From NCBI GenBank assembly GCA_963621575.1, contig CAVFEH010000004.1, positions 62,001 to 126,000 of the forward strand: a DNA stretch of 64,000 bases. The letters are read 5' to 3'. This document shows, piece after piece, positions 44,207 to 53,540 of the stretch. The stretch comes from UBA1724 sp963621575. GTDB lineage: Bacteria > Verrucomicrobiota > Lentisphaeria > Oligosphaerales > Oligosphaeraceae. Below the pieces are notes generated by a model that was not told the origin of the DNA, did not search any database, and saw only the letters and a program-made list of their open reading frames with translations. Within the stretch, counting starts at the first letter, position 1. Every line of letters begins with the position of its first letter. The translations under genes and the position numbers were made by a program.

Positions 44207-44270
44207 CGCCAGAGCGGCGCGGCTCCTTCGTTCGAACACTTTCACAGCAATATCATCCCTTCGCGACATA

Positions 44271-46982
44271 ATGAAAAAATCCCTGATAATCCGCTGGGTG
44301 ATCATCCTGGCCATCGTCCTCGGCTGGGGACTCTCCATCTTCCCCATGAAGGACAAGGACTTCCTGACGGAATTCCAGCGCCGCGCCGCCAAGGGCGTGG
44401 CGGTCCTGCAGAAGAAGGCCCGGAAGGCGGCCGAGCTGGAGAAGCGCCTGGAGTCCACCGAGTCCAAGGACTACGCGAAGGTCTCGGAGGAGCTGGCGGG
44501 CACTCTGGCCGCCAGCGGCATTTCCGCCGAGCAGGCCCTCACGGAGTGGGCCGAGCTGAATCGCCGCATCGAGAATTTCAAGCAGCGCAAGGACTTTGAC
44601 GGCAATCCCCTGCCCGCCGACGAGCCCTCCTACTCCGGATACAAGCTCCTGGAGACCGCCGCCCGCGGCGATTTTGCCCAGCACCGCGGCATTCGGCTGG
44701 CGAATTTCGTGGAGGTCCCCCACACCAAGGCCCCCAACAACAAGACCGTCCTGCGCTATCTGCGCAACGCCACCGCCGGCAAGCTCCACCTGGGCCTCGA
44801 CCTCCAGGGCGGAACCGAGTTCATCATCTCCTTCGACCAGAGCAAGCTGCCCTCCGAGACCCAGCCCGAGACCGTCCGAGACCAGATCCTCGAGATCCTC
44901 CGCAACCGCCTCGACAAGACCGGCGTAACCGAGCCCGAGCTGAAGGCCATCACCGCCACCGATGTCTCCATCCGCATGCCTTCCGTGGACGAGGGCGACA
45001 AGACCGGCGTGCGCGCCACCATCCGCGATGCCGCCAAGCTCCAGTTCTTCCTGGTGGCGCAGAACAGCGACCAGCTGGTCCAGCAGTATGACGCCGACCC
45101 CAATTTCGTGGCGCCCGCCGATGTGATCCGCAAGGAGATCGTGGAGGAGCGCAATGGCGAGGAGGTCTCCCGCACCGTCTTCCTGGAGCGCACCCCCGCC
45201 CCCGTCCGCGGCGAGGACATCAAGTCCGCCTTCGCCACGATTGACGAGTTCGGCCGCTGGCTGATCTCCATGTCCTTCAATGAGCGCGGCGCCGTGGCCT
45301 TCGGCGAGGTGACCGGCGCCAACGTGGGCCGCTGCCTGGCCATCGTGCTGGACGACACATGCTACTCCGCCCCCGTCATCAACGGCGCCATCACCGGCGG
45401 CAGCGCCCAGATTACTGGAAACTTCTCCGTGGAAGAGGCCAAGCGCCTGGCCGGCGTCATCTCCTCCGGAAACCTGCCCGTCTCCATTGACATCTCCTCC
45501 GAGTTCGGCACCGAGCCCACCTTGGGCGCCGACTCCGTCCATTCCGGGCTCCTGGCCGGCCTGGTGGGCACCATCGTGGTGCTCCTCTTCATGGTCTTCT
45601 ACTACCGCTTCTGCGGACTGGTGGCCGACATCGCCCTGGTGGTCAACATCATTCTTGTGCTGGGCACCATGGCCATCCTCAAGGCCACCATCACCATGCC
45701 CGGCATCGCCGGCATGATCCTTACCGTGGGCATGGCCGTCGACGCCAACGTCCTGATCTTCGAGCACATGCGCGAGGAGATGAACAAGGGCGGCTCCGTG
45801 GCGAACTCCATCGCCGCCGGCTACTCCGGCGCCTTCGGGGCCATCTTCGACTCCAACCTGACCACCCTGCTCACCTGCTGGATGCTCTACATCTACGGCT
45901 CCGGCACCGTCCAGGGATTCGCCGTCACGCTGGCCTTCGGTGTCATCGCCTCCATGTTCACCGCGCTCTTCATGACCCGCGCGATCTTCGACCTGTTCAC
46001 CCACAACAACTGGCTGAAGTCCATCTCCATGCGCGAGATCAAGTGCCTCCACGACACGAAGTTCGATTTCGTGAGGTGGATGAAGCCCGCCGTGATCCTC
46101 TCCATCTGCCTGGTGGTGGTCTCCCTGGTGGGATCCGTCTGGCGTGGCGCCAAGGGCAACCTGATGGGCATCGATTTCGCCGGCGGCGTGCAGCTCACCT
46201 ACGCCTGCGACGGCGTGGATCCCGAGGTGGCCGCTGTCCGCCAGTATCTGGAGAAGAAGGGCTACAGCAACACCAAGGTCGGCTACAAGCGCGGCCAGTC
46301 CGGCAACACCGAGCTGGAGATCGTGGTTTCCAAGCTGGACGAGGGTGTGACCCCCGATGTCTTCAGCCAGGAGCTGGACGTGGCCTTCCCCGAGTGCAAG
46401 CTCACCCAGGCCTCCATCTACCAGGTGGGACCCTCCGTGGGCGCGCGCTTCCGCAATGACGCCCTCCGCGCTGGCCTCTTCTCCTTCGCACTGGCCTGCC
46501 TCTACCTTGCGTTCCGCTTCCAGTGGATGTACGGCGTGGCCGCCGTGGTCGCCGTCATCCACGACGTCATCGTCTCCGCCGGCATCTTCTTCCTCATCTT
46601 CCAGGGACAGCTCTCTCTGACTACCGTCGCCGGATTCCTGACCATCATCGGATACTCCCTCAATAACACCATCGTGATCTTTGACCGCGTCCGCAGCGAC
46701 GGCGAGGACCACCCCGAGCTGACCTACACCCAGCTCATCAACCACGCCATCAATGCGACACTCTCCCGGACCACGCTGACTACCCTGACCACCCTCTTCG
46801 CCGTCTTCGCCCTTATCATCTTCGGCGGCGGCGCGATTCTGGACTTCGCGCTGGTCATGCTCTTCGGTCTGTGCTGCGGCACCTTCTCCAGTCTCCTGCT
46901 CTCCACCGCCTTCATCAAGCGCTGGCACAAGAAGTCCATCCAGGACAAGAACGAGCAGGGCCTCCGGTACAAGAAGGCGTAA
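44271..46982 (+). CDS. secDF: Protein translocase SecD-SecF fusion
   Basis: A 903-residue fusion of the two RND-type Sec accessory subunits that use the proton gradient to pull exported proteins. The SecD half has TM1, then an unusual charged helical insert (about residues 25-130, KKARKAAELEKRLESTES), before the P1 domain start LHLGLDLQGGTEF. Its C-terminal helices include GMILTVGMAVDANVLIFE. The SecF half starts near residue 600 with MGIDFAGGVQLTY and ends in SLNNTIVIFDRVR. The Asp-bearing TM segments of both halves are present. A perfect 9-bp terminator follows. Confidence 0.95.
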   Translation: MKKSLIIRWVIILAIVLGWGLSIFPMKDKDFLTEFQRRAAKGVAVLQKKARKAAELEKRLESTESKDYAKVSEELAGTLAASGISAEQALTEWAELNRRIENFKQRKDFDGNPLPADEPSYSGYKLLETAARGDFAQHRGIRLANFVEVPHTKAPNNKTVLRYLRNATAGKLHLGLDLQGGTEFIISFDQSKLPSETQPETVRDQILEILRNRLDKTGVTEPELKAITATDVSIRMPSVDEGDKTGVRATIRDAAKLQFFLVAQNSDQLVQQYDADPNFVAPADVIRKEIVEERNGEEVSRTVFLERTPAPVRGEDIKSAFATIDEFGRWLISMSFNERGAVAFGEVTGANVGRCLAIVLDDTCYSAPVINGAITGGSAQITGNFSVEEAKRLAGVISSGNLPVSIDISSEFGTEPTLGADSVHSGLLAGLVGTIVVLLFMVFYYRFCGLVADIALVVNIILVLGTMAILKATITMPGIAGMILTVGMAVDANVLIFEHMREEMNKGGSVANSIAAGYSGAFGAIFDSNLTTLLTCWMLYIYGSGTVQGFAVTLAFGVIASMFTALFMTRAIFDLFTHNNWLKSISMREIKCLHDTKFDFVRWMKPAVILSICLVVVSLVGSVWRGAKGNLMGIDFAGGVQLTYACDGVDPEVAAVRQYLEKKGYSNTKVGYKRGQSGNTELEIVVSKLDEGVTPDVFSQELDVAFPECKLTQASIYQVGPSVGARFRNDALRAGLFSFALACLYLAFRFQWMYGVAAVVAVIHDVIVSAGIFFLIFQGQLSLTTVAGFLTIIGYSLNNTIVIFDRVRSDGEDHPELTYTQLINHAINATLSRTTLTTLTTLFAVFALIIFGGGAILDFALVMLFGLCCGTFSSLLLSTAFIKRWHKKSIQDKNEQGLRYKKA

Positions 46983-47012
46983 AGACCTTCCAAGCGCGAT
47001 GTGCACAGCAAG

Positions 47013-47046
47013 ACGCCCCGCAGGCTCCCATGCCGGCGGGGCGTTT
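47013..47046 (+). terminator. Terminator after secDF
   Basis: ACGCCCCGC (47013-47021) pairs perfectly with GCGGGGCGT (47036-47044), followed by TTCCGTTTCC. It lies 30 bases after the secDF stop. Confidence 0.65.
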
Positions 47047-47123
47047 CCGTTTCCGGGGGACTTCCACGCCTCCCGTGCATCGGGGGAAATCCCCAGGGCG
47101 GGTTGAAGAACGACGGGAAATCA

Positions 47124-47131
47124 CTACATTA
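47124..47131 (+). promoter_or_regulatory. -10-like element (CTACATTA) before tRNA-Pro
   Basis: CTACATTA lies 26 bases upstream of the tRNA-Pro 5' end, matching the recurrent octamer class and a spacing suitable for a stable RNA gene. Confidence 0.45.
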
Positions 47132-47157
47132 CCCAAGTTTCCTGATAGACAAGGAAA

Positions 47158-47236
<79 letters not shown>

Positions 47237-47242
47237 TCTTTC

Positions 47243-47277
47243 AAGCCCGGCGGGATCCCTCCCCGACGGGCTTTTTT
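47243..47277 (+). terminator. Intrinsic terminator after tRNA-Pro
   Basis: AAGCCCG (47243-47249) pairs with CGGGCTT (47267-47273) followed by a run of T to 47277; it begins 8 bases after the CCA end. Confidence 0.8.
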
Positions 47278-47335
47278 CGTCTTCAGGCGAAATTCCGTTT
47301 TATTCTTCTCCCCCTTCCAACCGAGAGGGACTTCC

Positions 47336-47995
47336 ATGAGGCTGGACATCCATCCCGAATATGCGGAGCTGCTGAAGGAGCTCCACCTGGATACCCCGCA
47401 GGCGCTGCTGCATTTCACGAATGAACACTGCGTGAGCTGGCACACCCGCGGCGCAACCTTCAGGATCCCCCTTGCCGATGGACGGCAACTCTTCCTGAAA
47501 CGGGATTTCTATACCAAGCCCGCCGCAATCTTCCGGTATCTCCTGCGGCTGCGCCTTCCCATGACCAATACCGAGCGCGAGGCCGCTCTGCTGGAGAACG
47601 CCCGGAGGCTCGGTTTCCGGACTCCCGATATCCTGGCCTGCGTACGACACACCCCCTGGCTGCCTCCCCGCCGCGGCGCCATGCTGGAGCTGGAAGTGAA
47701 GGGAATCCCCATGGACCGCCTTCCCGGGGACAAGACACTTTCCCGGGAACAGAAGATCGATGCCCTTCGGAAGGCGCACCAGACCCTGGACCGCATCCAG
47801 GAGACTCCGCTGGATTGGCGCATGGACTGCAAGCCCGAACACTTCTTCCTCTGCCCCGACGGCGGAATCGCGATTATTGACGGCGAAAGACTCTATCCCG
47901 CACGCCGCCCCCTTGCTCCCGAATACCGCGCAAAGCAGCATCTCCGCTTCGACTCCCTCCTCCCGGAAGAATATCGCGTCTGGAAACAGCCTTAG
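47336..47995 (+). CDS. Lipopolysaccharide kinase-like protein (WaaP/Kdo kinase family)
   Basis: A 219-residue protein-kinase-fold protein. QLFLKRDF offers the ATP-binding Lys, a helix ending TEREAALLENARRLGF carries the likely salt-bridge Glu, and MDCKPEHFFL followed by IAIIDGERL stand for the catalytic-loop and Mg-binding Asp. The layout matches small LPS core kinases (WaaP, KdkA) that phosphorylate heptose or Kdo. It starts at ATG 47336 after a tRNA terminator, so it must have its own promoter (TTTTATTC near 47300 is weak). It fits with waaA elsewhere in the window. Confidence 0.75.
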   Translation: MRLDIHPEYAELLKELHLDTPQALLHFTNEHCVSWHTRGATFRIPLADGRQLFLKRDFYTKPAAIFRYLLRLRLPMTNTEREAALLENARRLGFRTPDILACVRHTPWLPPRRGAMLELEVKGIPMDRLPGDKTLSREQKIDALRKAHQTLDRIQETPLDWRMDCKPEHFFLCPDGGIAIIDGERLYPARRPLAPEYRAKQHLRFDSLLPEEYRVWKQP

Positions 47996-48232
47996 CCCGC
48001 ACTTCGGGGGAACAGTGGGTGGGGCGTTGTTGCAGGCGGGGTCTGCGGCGACGCGCGCCAATACAGACGCGCGGAACGCCCCGCGGGTGCGGGCAAGACT
48101 TCTTCTTTCTTCCCCGTTCCAGGGTTTCCCCATTTGGTTGGATTAGAGGGGAAAATCCGGCCGGCTTGAGGAAAGTCTAGGCGAACGGAGGAATTGTGCA
48201 TTGCCGGGGGGTGGGGGTGCCATAGTGGGGGC

Positions 48233-49885
48233 ATGGTGGAGTTGTTTTGGCAGATGCGGGTATTGTCCCCGGCGTTTTGGGCGTCCTTTGGGCTGTTGTG
48301 CGGGGCGTTGTGTGTTTCCTGGGGGAGTTGGGGGATATTGGGGGCAGTGGTGCTGTCGGCGGGGTTTGGGTGGTTGAGCCGCTGGTGTGGCTGTGGCTGG
48401 CGGGGCGCCTGCCTGTGGGGATGTGTGGTTTTTGCGGGGTTTCTCTGGATGGGCCGGGAGGGGCGTTTGCCATGGGGGGAGTCTTTGGGGAGGGTGCTGC
48501 CGCATTCGCGGAGCGCGGGGCGGTGCGTCTGTGTGTTGTCGAAGACGCCCCCGGCGTCGGGGGCGTTGTCCCCCTGGGACGCGGGTGGCGGGGTGGTGTT
48601 GGGCGAGGTGTTGTCCTGGGAGGCGTCCCTGGGGGGCGGCCGTCTGGAGTTTTCGGGAGGACGGCGTGTGTCGCTGCGCGCCAATCCCCGGGCGCGCCAG
48701 GAGCTGCTGCGGCAGTTGCCGGAGGGGACGCTTCTGGAGGGTGAGGGCGTCCTTTTGCCGTTGGAGCGTGGCGACCCGTTGGAGAGCCGCTTTGCGGAGT
48801 CCCTCTCTGCGCGGGGGGCGGAGGCGCAGTTGCTGTTGTTCGACTGGCGGGTGGCGGGCTCCCACACGGGTTGGCGCTTCCGGGGAAAGCGCCTTCTGAG
48901 GGCGTGCCGGCACTTCCTTGGGGGGATTTTGGTGGAGGGGACGCAGGAAGTCTGGGAGGGGCAGTTTCTCCTGGCATTGGGGTTGGGCATGGGGGAGTGC
49001 CTGCCCCGGGAGATCCGTCAGGCGCAGTCCGTGGCGGGGACCGTCCATGCCTTCGCAATCTCCGGCATGCACGTGGGAATGATGATTTTGGCGACGGGGT
49101 TTCTGCTGCGGTGGATTGGCGGGCCATTGACCCTTCGGCGGCTCGCCATGGTGGCCCTCGCCACGGCGTATGTGCTGCTCACGGGGGCGGCGGATTCCGC
49201 CCAGCGGGCGCTGGTCATGACCGCCGCGTACCACTACGCCGCTTTGCGGAAGCGCCCCGCTGTGTGGTTGAATCTCTTGGGCGTGGCGGCCGTGCAGGCC
49301 TTTCTCCGGAATCCCCTCTGCCTGCGGAACCGCGGCGTGCTGTATTCCTATTCCATCGTGGCGATTCTCCTGCTGGGATCGCCGCTGCTGCGGGAGCTCC
49401 AGGAGATCCTGCAGGAGCGGGAGCTGTGGATTCCGCGGGCGTTGCGGCGGCGCCGGAGAGCCGCTTTCTGGGGATGGTGCCTCAATGGCGTGGGCGTCTC
49501 CTGCCTGGCCTGGTCCACTAGCCTGGCGATCTCCCTGGAGTCCTCCCCCCGGCTGGGGCTCCTCTCGCCACTGGTCAATCTCCCGCTGGGATTCCTGGTC
49601 TCGCTGTCCCTTCTGCTCTGCCCGCTGAAGATTCTCCTGGTGCTCCTTCTTCCCCAGGGGGCGGGACTCTGGAACGGCGCCTTGCGCGCCGTCATCCGCG
49701 CCACCGCCGCAGTCTCCGTGGCCGGCTCCGATGCCTCCGGCCCCCTCTGTCAGAATGTGGCCGCCGCACCGCCTCTGCCACGGCTCCTCTTCCTTCTGGC
49801 GCTTTTGCTCCTCCTCCTGAAGGCGCAGGCGGCGCTCCGCCATCACCGCGCCAAGGCGGTCGGGGACGGGGCGGCGGGTGAATAG
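48233..49885 (+). CDS. comEC: ComEC/Rec2 family DNA-uptake channel, without metallo-beta-lactamase domain
   Basis: A 550-residue polytopic membrane protein. The first helices and soluble OB-like region (DUF4131 type) are followed by the competence domain with its signature VHAFAISGMHVGMMIL (about residue 275) and LLTGAADSAQRALVM. It lacks the C-terminal metallo-beta-lactamase nuclease domain that full-length ComEC carries; it ends in a Leu-rich helix and basic tail. It would move single-stranded DNA across the inner membrane during transformation. The 5' half uses mainly G/T-ending codons and the 3' end C-ending ones. No Shine-Dalgarno is seen at ATG 48233. Confidence 0.88.
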   Translation: MVELFWQMRVLSPAFWASFGLLCGALCVSWGSWGILGAVVLSAGFGWLSRWCGCGWRGACLWGCVVFAGFLWMGREGRLPWGESLGRVLPHSRSAGRCVCVLSKTPPASGALSPWDAGGGVVLGEVLSWEASLGGGRLEFSGGRRVSLRANPRARQELLRQLPEGTLLEGEGVLLPLERGDPLESRFAESLSARGAEAQLLLFDWRVAGSHTGWRFRGKRLLRACRHFLGGILVEGTQEVWEGQFLLALGLGMGECLPREIRQAQSVAGTVHAFAISGMHVGMMILATGFLLRWIGGPLTLRRLAMVALATAYVLLTGAADSAQRALVMTAAYHYAALRKRPAVWLNLLGVAAVQAFLRNPLCLRNRGVLYSYSIVAILLLGSPLLRELQEILQERELWIPRALRRRRRAAFWGWCLNGVGVSCLAWSTSLAISLESSPRLGLLSPLVNLPLGFLVSLSLLLCPLKILLVLLLPQGAGLWNGALRAVIRATAAVSVAGSDASGPLCQNVAAAPPLPRLLFLLALLLLLLKAQAALRHHRAKAVGDGAAGE

Positions 49886-49955
49886 GCCGGAGGCCAGGCG
49901 CCTGCGACCATCCGCCCACGCAGGCATTGTCCTTCGCTGAATGGTTTTTCCGCCC

Positions 49956-49963
49956 TTATACTA
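49956..49963 (+). promoter_or_regulatory. -10-like element (TTATACTA) before rfbB
   Basis: TTATACTA lies 81 bases upstream of rfbB, followed by a pyrimidine-rich leader. It is another member of the recurrent octamer class. Confidence 0.45.
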
Positions 49964-50044
49964 AGCCATATTCCCCTTTCGCTGCAGGCCCCGGTTTGCG
50001 CCGGCCCCCCTCCGTACTTCAGTTTCCTATCCTCATCCCTCTTC

Positions 50045-51091
50045 ATGCTTCGTCTTGTTGTCACAGGCGGCGCCGGTTTTATTGGTTCGGCGCTGGTCCG
50101 CCATCTGGTGGGCGAGGGGCTGGCGCGCGTCTGCGTGCTGGACTCCCTCACGTACGCGGGCCATCTTTCCAGCCTGCGGGAGGTGGAGGGGAACGCCCTG
50201 TATTCCTTTGCGAAGCTGGATGTCTGTGACCGCGAGGGGGTTTCCGCGCTCTTCCGGGAGTTCCGTCCGGACGGTGTAATGCATCTGGCGGCGGAGAGCC
50301 ATGTGGACCGCAGCATCGCGGATCCGCTGTGCTTTGTGCGCACCAATGTGCTGGGGACCGCCAATCTCCTGGAGTGCGCCACGGAGCATTGGCGCGGGCT
50401 CCCGGAGGAGGGGCGGCGGGCGTTTCGTTTTTTGCATGTCTCCACGGACGAGGTGTATGGTTCCTTGAAACCCGGCGAGGCGGCTTTTACGGAGGCGAGT
50501 CCATACGCCCCGCAGTCGCCTTATTCCGCCAGCAAGGCGGCGGGCGACCACCTGGTGGAGGCCTGGGGAAACACCTACGGACTGCCGACCCTTCTCTCCC
50601 ATTGCACCAACAACTACGGCGCCTTCCAGTTCCCCGAAAAGCTGATTCCCCGCATGGCGCTGCTGGCATTGGCGGAGCGCCCGCTGCCCGTCTATGGCAC
50701 GGGGGAGAATGTGCGGGATTGGCTGTCGGTGGAGGACCATGTGCGCGCGCTGTGGATGGTCTACAGCCGCGGCGTCCCGGGCGGCGTCTACAACATCGGG
50801 GGCGAATGCGAGCGCACCAACCTGGAGGTGGTCCGCGGCGTCTGCCGGGTGCTGGACGAATTGCGCCCGCGGGCCTCGGGGCGCCCCCACGGGGAACTGA
50901 TTTGTTCTGCGCCGGATCGTCCGGGACACGATCTCCGCTATGCCATGGACATAGGGAAGATCCGCCGCGAGCTGGGTTGGGAGCCGCGTGTGGGCTTCAA
51001 GGAGGGGTTGGGGGGGGCCGTCCGGTGGTATTTGGAGAATGACTGGTGGTGGCGGCCCTTCGTTGAGGAGGCCGTCCGCCCCGTCCGGTAG
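50045..51091 (+). CDS. rfbB: dTDP-glucose 4,6-dehydratase
   Basis: A 348-residue extended short-chain dehydrogenase making dTDP-4-keto-6-deoxyglucose, the first committed step to dTDP-rhamnose and other deoxysugars. NAD-binding VVTGGAGFIGS, then HLAAESHVDRSI, STDEVYGSL with the catalytic Thr-Asp-Glu, SPYSASKAAGDHL with Tyr/Lys, and RPGHDLRYAMD near the C-terminus all match RfbB/RmlB. RmlA, C and D are not adjacent. It is likely to feed cell-surface glycans. The C-terminus has a Trp-rich stretch (NDWWWRPF). Confidence 0.93.
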   Translation: MLRLVVTGGAGFIGSALVRHLVGEGLARVCVLDSLTYAGHLSSLREVEGNALYSFAKLDVCDREGVSALFREFRPDGVMHLAAESHVDRSIADPLCFVRTNVLGTANLLECATEHWRGLPEEGRRAFRFLHVSTDEVYGSLKPGEAAFTEASPYAPQSPYSASKAAGDHLVEAWGNTYGLPTLLSHCTNNYGAFQFPEKLIPRMALLALAERPLPVYGTGENVRDWLSVEDHVRALWMVYSRGVPGGVYNIGGECERTNLEVVRGVCRVLDELRPRASGRPHGELICSAPDRPGHDLRYAMDIGKIRRELGWEPRVGFKEGLGGAVRWYLENDWWWRPFVEEAVRPVR

Positions 51092-51146
51092 CGGCGCCTT
51101 CGGCGAAAAGGCGTGCCGGGGTGTCGGAACTCCCCCTGGACCCCTC

Positions 51147-51154
51147 TTATATTA
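51147..51154 (+). promoter_or_regulatory. -10-like element (TTATATTA) before the NahK-like gene
   Basis: TTATATTA lies 36 bases upstream of ATG 51191, giving a short leader of about 30 bases. It is identical to the pckG and purM elements. Confidence 0.5.
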
Positions 51155-51190
51155 TCCGCGCATCGAAATCCGCCCAAACCCCTGTTTGAC

Positions 51191-52354
51191 ATGCCCTCCA
51201 CACAACATACCTCGCCCCAGGATCTCGCCAGGAAGCTCCAGAGCGTTGGCGCAGCATTCCGCCTTCCCGGACTCTTCTTCTCCTACGAGGAGGTGCGCAC
51301 CGGCAACGTGAACAACACGTACAAGGTGAACTACATCGTGGACGACGGCGGGGGCATGGCGCGGATCAAGTCCTACGTGGTCCAGAAGCTGAATTCCTTC
51401 GCCTTCCGGAATCCGGTGCAGTTGATGGAGAACATCGACAAGGTCACCGAGTACATCCGGCGGAAACGTCCGGAGGGCATGAACCTCCATTATCACCACA
51501 CCGAGGTCTCCGGCGAACGCAAGACCTATCTGCTGGACGACGGCGACCTCTGGCGGGTGGTCAACTTCGTGCCCTCCATCACCTTCGACACCTGCGACGA
51601 CCCCCGCATCGTCCGCAACGCGGGCGTGGCCTTCGGCGATTTCCAGCGCGTGCTGGAGGATTTCCAGGCGGGCGACCTCTTCGTCACCATCCCGGATTTC
51701 CACAACACCCGGAAGCGCTACGAGCAATTGAAGGAGGCCATCCGCCTGGATCCCCAGGGGCGCTACGCCTCCGCCAAGGCGGAGGCAGACGACCTCCTTG
51801 CGGTGGAGGAGGAGGCCTGCCAGCTCACCGATCTCCAGATGCGGGGCGAACTCCCGCTGCGCGTCACCCACAACGACACCAAGATCAACAATGTCCTCTT
51901 CGACGAGGAGACCCGCGCCGCCCTGGTGGTCATCGATCTGGACACCGTCATGCCCGGACTCGTGGCGCACGATTTTGGCGACGCCATCCGCTTCGCCGCG
52001 AACTTCACCGCCGAGGACAGCCGGGATCTGGCGAAGACCGGCGTGGACCTCAATATCTTCTGGGCCTTCGCCGACGGATTCCTCTCCCAGACCGCCAGCG
52101 GACTGACCCCCGCGGAGCTCGACACGCTCGGAATCTCCCCCCTGGCGCTGGCCTGCGAGCTGGCCACGCGGTTCCTGACCGACTATCTCCTGGGAGACCC
52201 GTACTTCAATATCCATTGCCCCGACCACAATCTCATCCGCGCACGCTGCCAGATCGCCCTGGCCAAGGACATGGGGCGCAAGAAGGACGCCATGCAGTCC
52301 ATTGTGGATGGATGCGCAAGGAAATACCGCCAGGGTGGAGGGCGGCATTCCTAG
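51191..52354 (+). CDS. N-acetylhexosamine 1-kinase-like phosphotransferase
   Basis: A 387-residue protein of the aminoglycoside phosphotransferase fold, close to NahK (the kinase of the galacto-N-biose/lacto-N-biose route, giving GlcNAc-1-P or GalNAc-1-P). VRTGNVNNTYKV starts the nucleotide lobe, QKLNSFAFRNP carries the Lys region, and the catalytic THNDTKINNVLFD plus VVIDLDTVMPGLVAHDFGD hold the Brenner and Mg-binding Asp. No lnpA/lnpB or galE genes are adjacent. With GH95 elsewhere, it suggests use of host-type glycans. Start chosen at ATG 51191 next to a promoter-like element. Confidence 0.82.
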   Translation: MPSTQHTSPQDLARKLQSVGAAFRLPGLFFSYEEVRTGNVNNTYKVNYIVDDGGGMARIKSYVVQKLNSFAFRNPVQLMENIDKVTEYIRRKRPEGMNLHYHHTEVSGERKTYLLDDGDLWRVVNFVPSITFDTCDDPRIVRNAGVAFGDFQRVLEDFQAGDLFVTIPDFHNTRKRYEQLKEAIRLDPQGRYASAKAEADDLLAVEEEACQLTDLQMRGELPLRVTHNDTKINNVLFDEETRAALVVIDLDTVMPGLVAHDFGDAIRFAANFTAEDSRDLAKTGVDLNIFWAFADGFLSQTASGLTPAELDTLGISPLALACELATRFLTDYLLGDPYFNIHCPDHNLIRARCQIALAKDMGRKKDAMQSIVDGCARKYRQGGGRHS

Positions 52355-52372
52355 CCGGCGGGAAATGCGGTT

Positions 52373-53329
52373 TCAGAACGGCCGCGGCGCGGCTTGCCGT
52401 GCGGCGGCGGACGCCGTCTGGACGGCCTCTTCCGCGCAGCGCGCCAGGAATGCGGCGTCGCTGTTGGAGATTATGTCGGGGACAAACTTGATGTCGGCGG
52501 CGGTCTTTTGGAAGAGGCTCAGGAACCAGACGCATCCCTGGAGGTATTCGCCGCGGCGGTTCAAGTGGATGGAGTCGCGCACCATGCAGAGTTCGCCGGT
52601 CTCCGGGTCCTTCTGCCAGTAGTATTGCCCCACCACGTCACCGGCCTGCCGCGGGAGGTCCGGCCAATGGAAGGGCGTTTCCCAGGCTTCGGCGGGGACA
52701 GGCTGGAATTTGATTTCGGAGTCCCTGCGGGTGATTTGGACGGCCAGCCCGGTGGGGATGATGCGGAAACCGTATTCCTGGGAGAGCGCGCGGTAATTCC
52801 TGTCCAGGCGGTGGTACATCTCGGCCTGGTCGATGTGCCAGGAGCCCCCGGGAAGGAGCCTGGGGTCGTCGCAACGGTAGGACCAGGTCTGCTGGATCCG
52901 GATTTCGGCCTGGGGCTGCGAGGCGCGGATGGCGTCGATGAGTTCCTTTGCGGGGGCGAAAGTCTCGGGGATCCAGCTTTCGTGGCTGCCCTGCTGGATG
53001 GTGACCACATCCCATTTCCGGGCGGCCAGCATCTCGGGGACATTGGTGCGGGGGCGTCCACCGAAGAGGGCGTCGCCCTGGTTGGTCCAGTAGGGACGGC
53101 TCCCGGGGTCCGCCAGGCTCTTGCGCAATTCCTCCACGTGGCGGGAGAAGACGCAGCCGCCGATGTCGCACCGTGCCAGGAAGATCTCGCAGTCGCCGGA
53201 GGCCGCCACGATGCTGGGCAGGTACCTGGTCACGCTCTCGCTGAAGCTGTTTCCGATCATCAGGACGCTGAGTTCTTTGGCGTGGCAGGAGATGCCCATG
53301 GCAAGACAGAGAAGAAGGAGGAGTTTCAT
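52373..53329 (-). CDS. Exported SGNH-hydrolase-like protein (DUF4886 type)
   Basis: A 318-residue protein with signal peptide (KLLLLLCLAMGISCHA, cleavage before KELS). SGNH-like blocks: LSVLMIGNSFSES (Ser in GNS), TIQQGSHESW, and CMVRDSIHLNRRGEY with the Asp-x-x-His pair. This suggests an esterase, perhaps a carbohydrate deacetylase, but the substrate is unknown. A longer open frame extends to 53572; the signal peptide fixes the start at 53329. It is convergent with the NahK-like gene (18 bases between stops) and divergent from the helicase. Confidence 0.8.
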   Translation of the reverse strand: MKLLLLLCLAMGISCHAKELSVLMIGNSFSESVTRYLPSIVAASGDCEIFLARCDIGGCVFSRHVEELRKSLADPGSRPYWTNQGDALFGGRPRTNVPEMLAARKWDVVTIQQGSHESWIPETFAPAKELIDAIRASQPQAEIRIQQTWSYRCDDPRLLPGGSWHIDQAEMYHRLDRNYRALSQEYGFRIIPTGLAVQITRRDSEIKFQPVPAEAWETPFHWPDLPRQAGDVVGQYYWQKDPETGELCMVRDSIHLNRRGEYLQGCVWFLSLFQKTAADIKFVPDIISNSDAAFLARCAEEAVQTASAAARQAAPRPF

Positions 53330-53378
53330 GAAGGTTCTGGAAGGGAAAAGACGGTGTCGTTTTTGGGGGATGCCGTGT

Positions 53379-53388
53379 AACATATAGC
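53379..53388 (-). promoter_or_regulatory. -10-like element of the DUF4886 gene
   Basis: Read on the minus strand the sequence is GCTATATGTT, with TATATG about 50 bases before the start at 53329. It is weaker than the forward octamers. Confidence 0.35.
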
Positions 53389-53532
53389 CCTGCGGCGCGC
53401 TTGGTTGCACGGCCGTGTTTTTCGGGGGGCTGGCTTTGCGCAACCACCGCGGCGCAGGTGGGCAGCAAGCCGGGTTGCGCCCCATTCCCTTCCCCCCACC
53501 TTGCGGCGCGCCTGAAGTCCTGCGGGGGAACA

Positions 53533-53540
53533 GTATATTA
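53533..53540 (+). promoter_or_regulatory. -10-like element (GTATATTA) before the DEAD-box helicase gene
   Basis: GTATATTA lies 76 bases upstream of the helicase start. The leader between them is less GC-rich than the surroundings (CTTACGTTTTATCAGG) and includes a good SD. Confidence 0.5.

Noticed and set aside
44253..47006. A 917-codon minus-strand frame opposite secDF.
   Set aside because: Shadow of secDF codon bias; Gly/His/Asp-rich with no recognisable domain.
53391..53511. TGCGGCGCGC present twice between the DUF4886 and helicase genes.
   Set aside because: A 10-base GC-rich match over 100 bases is expected by chance at this composition.
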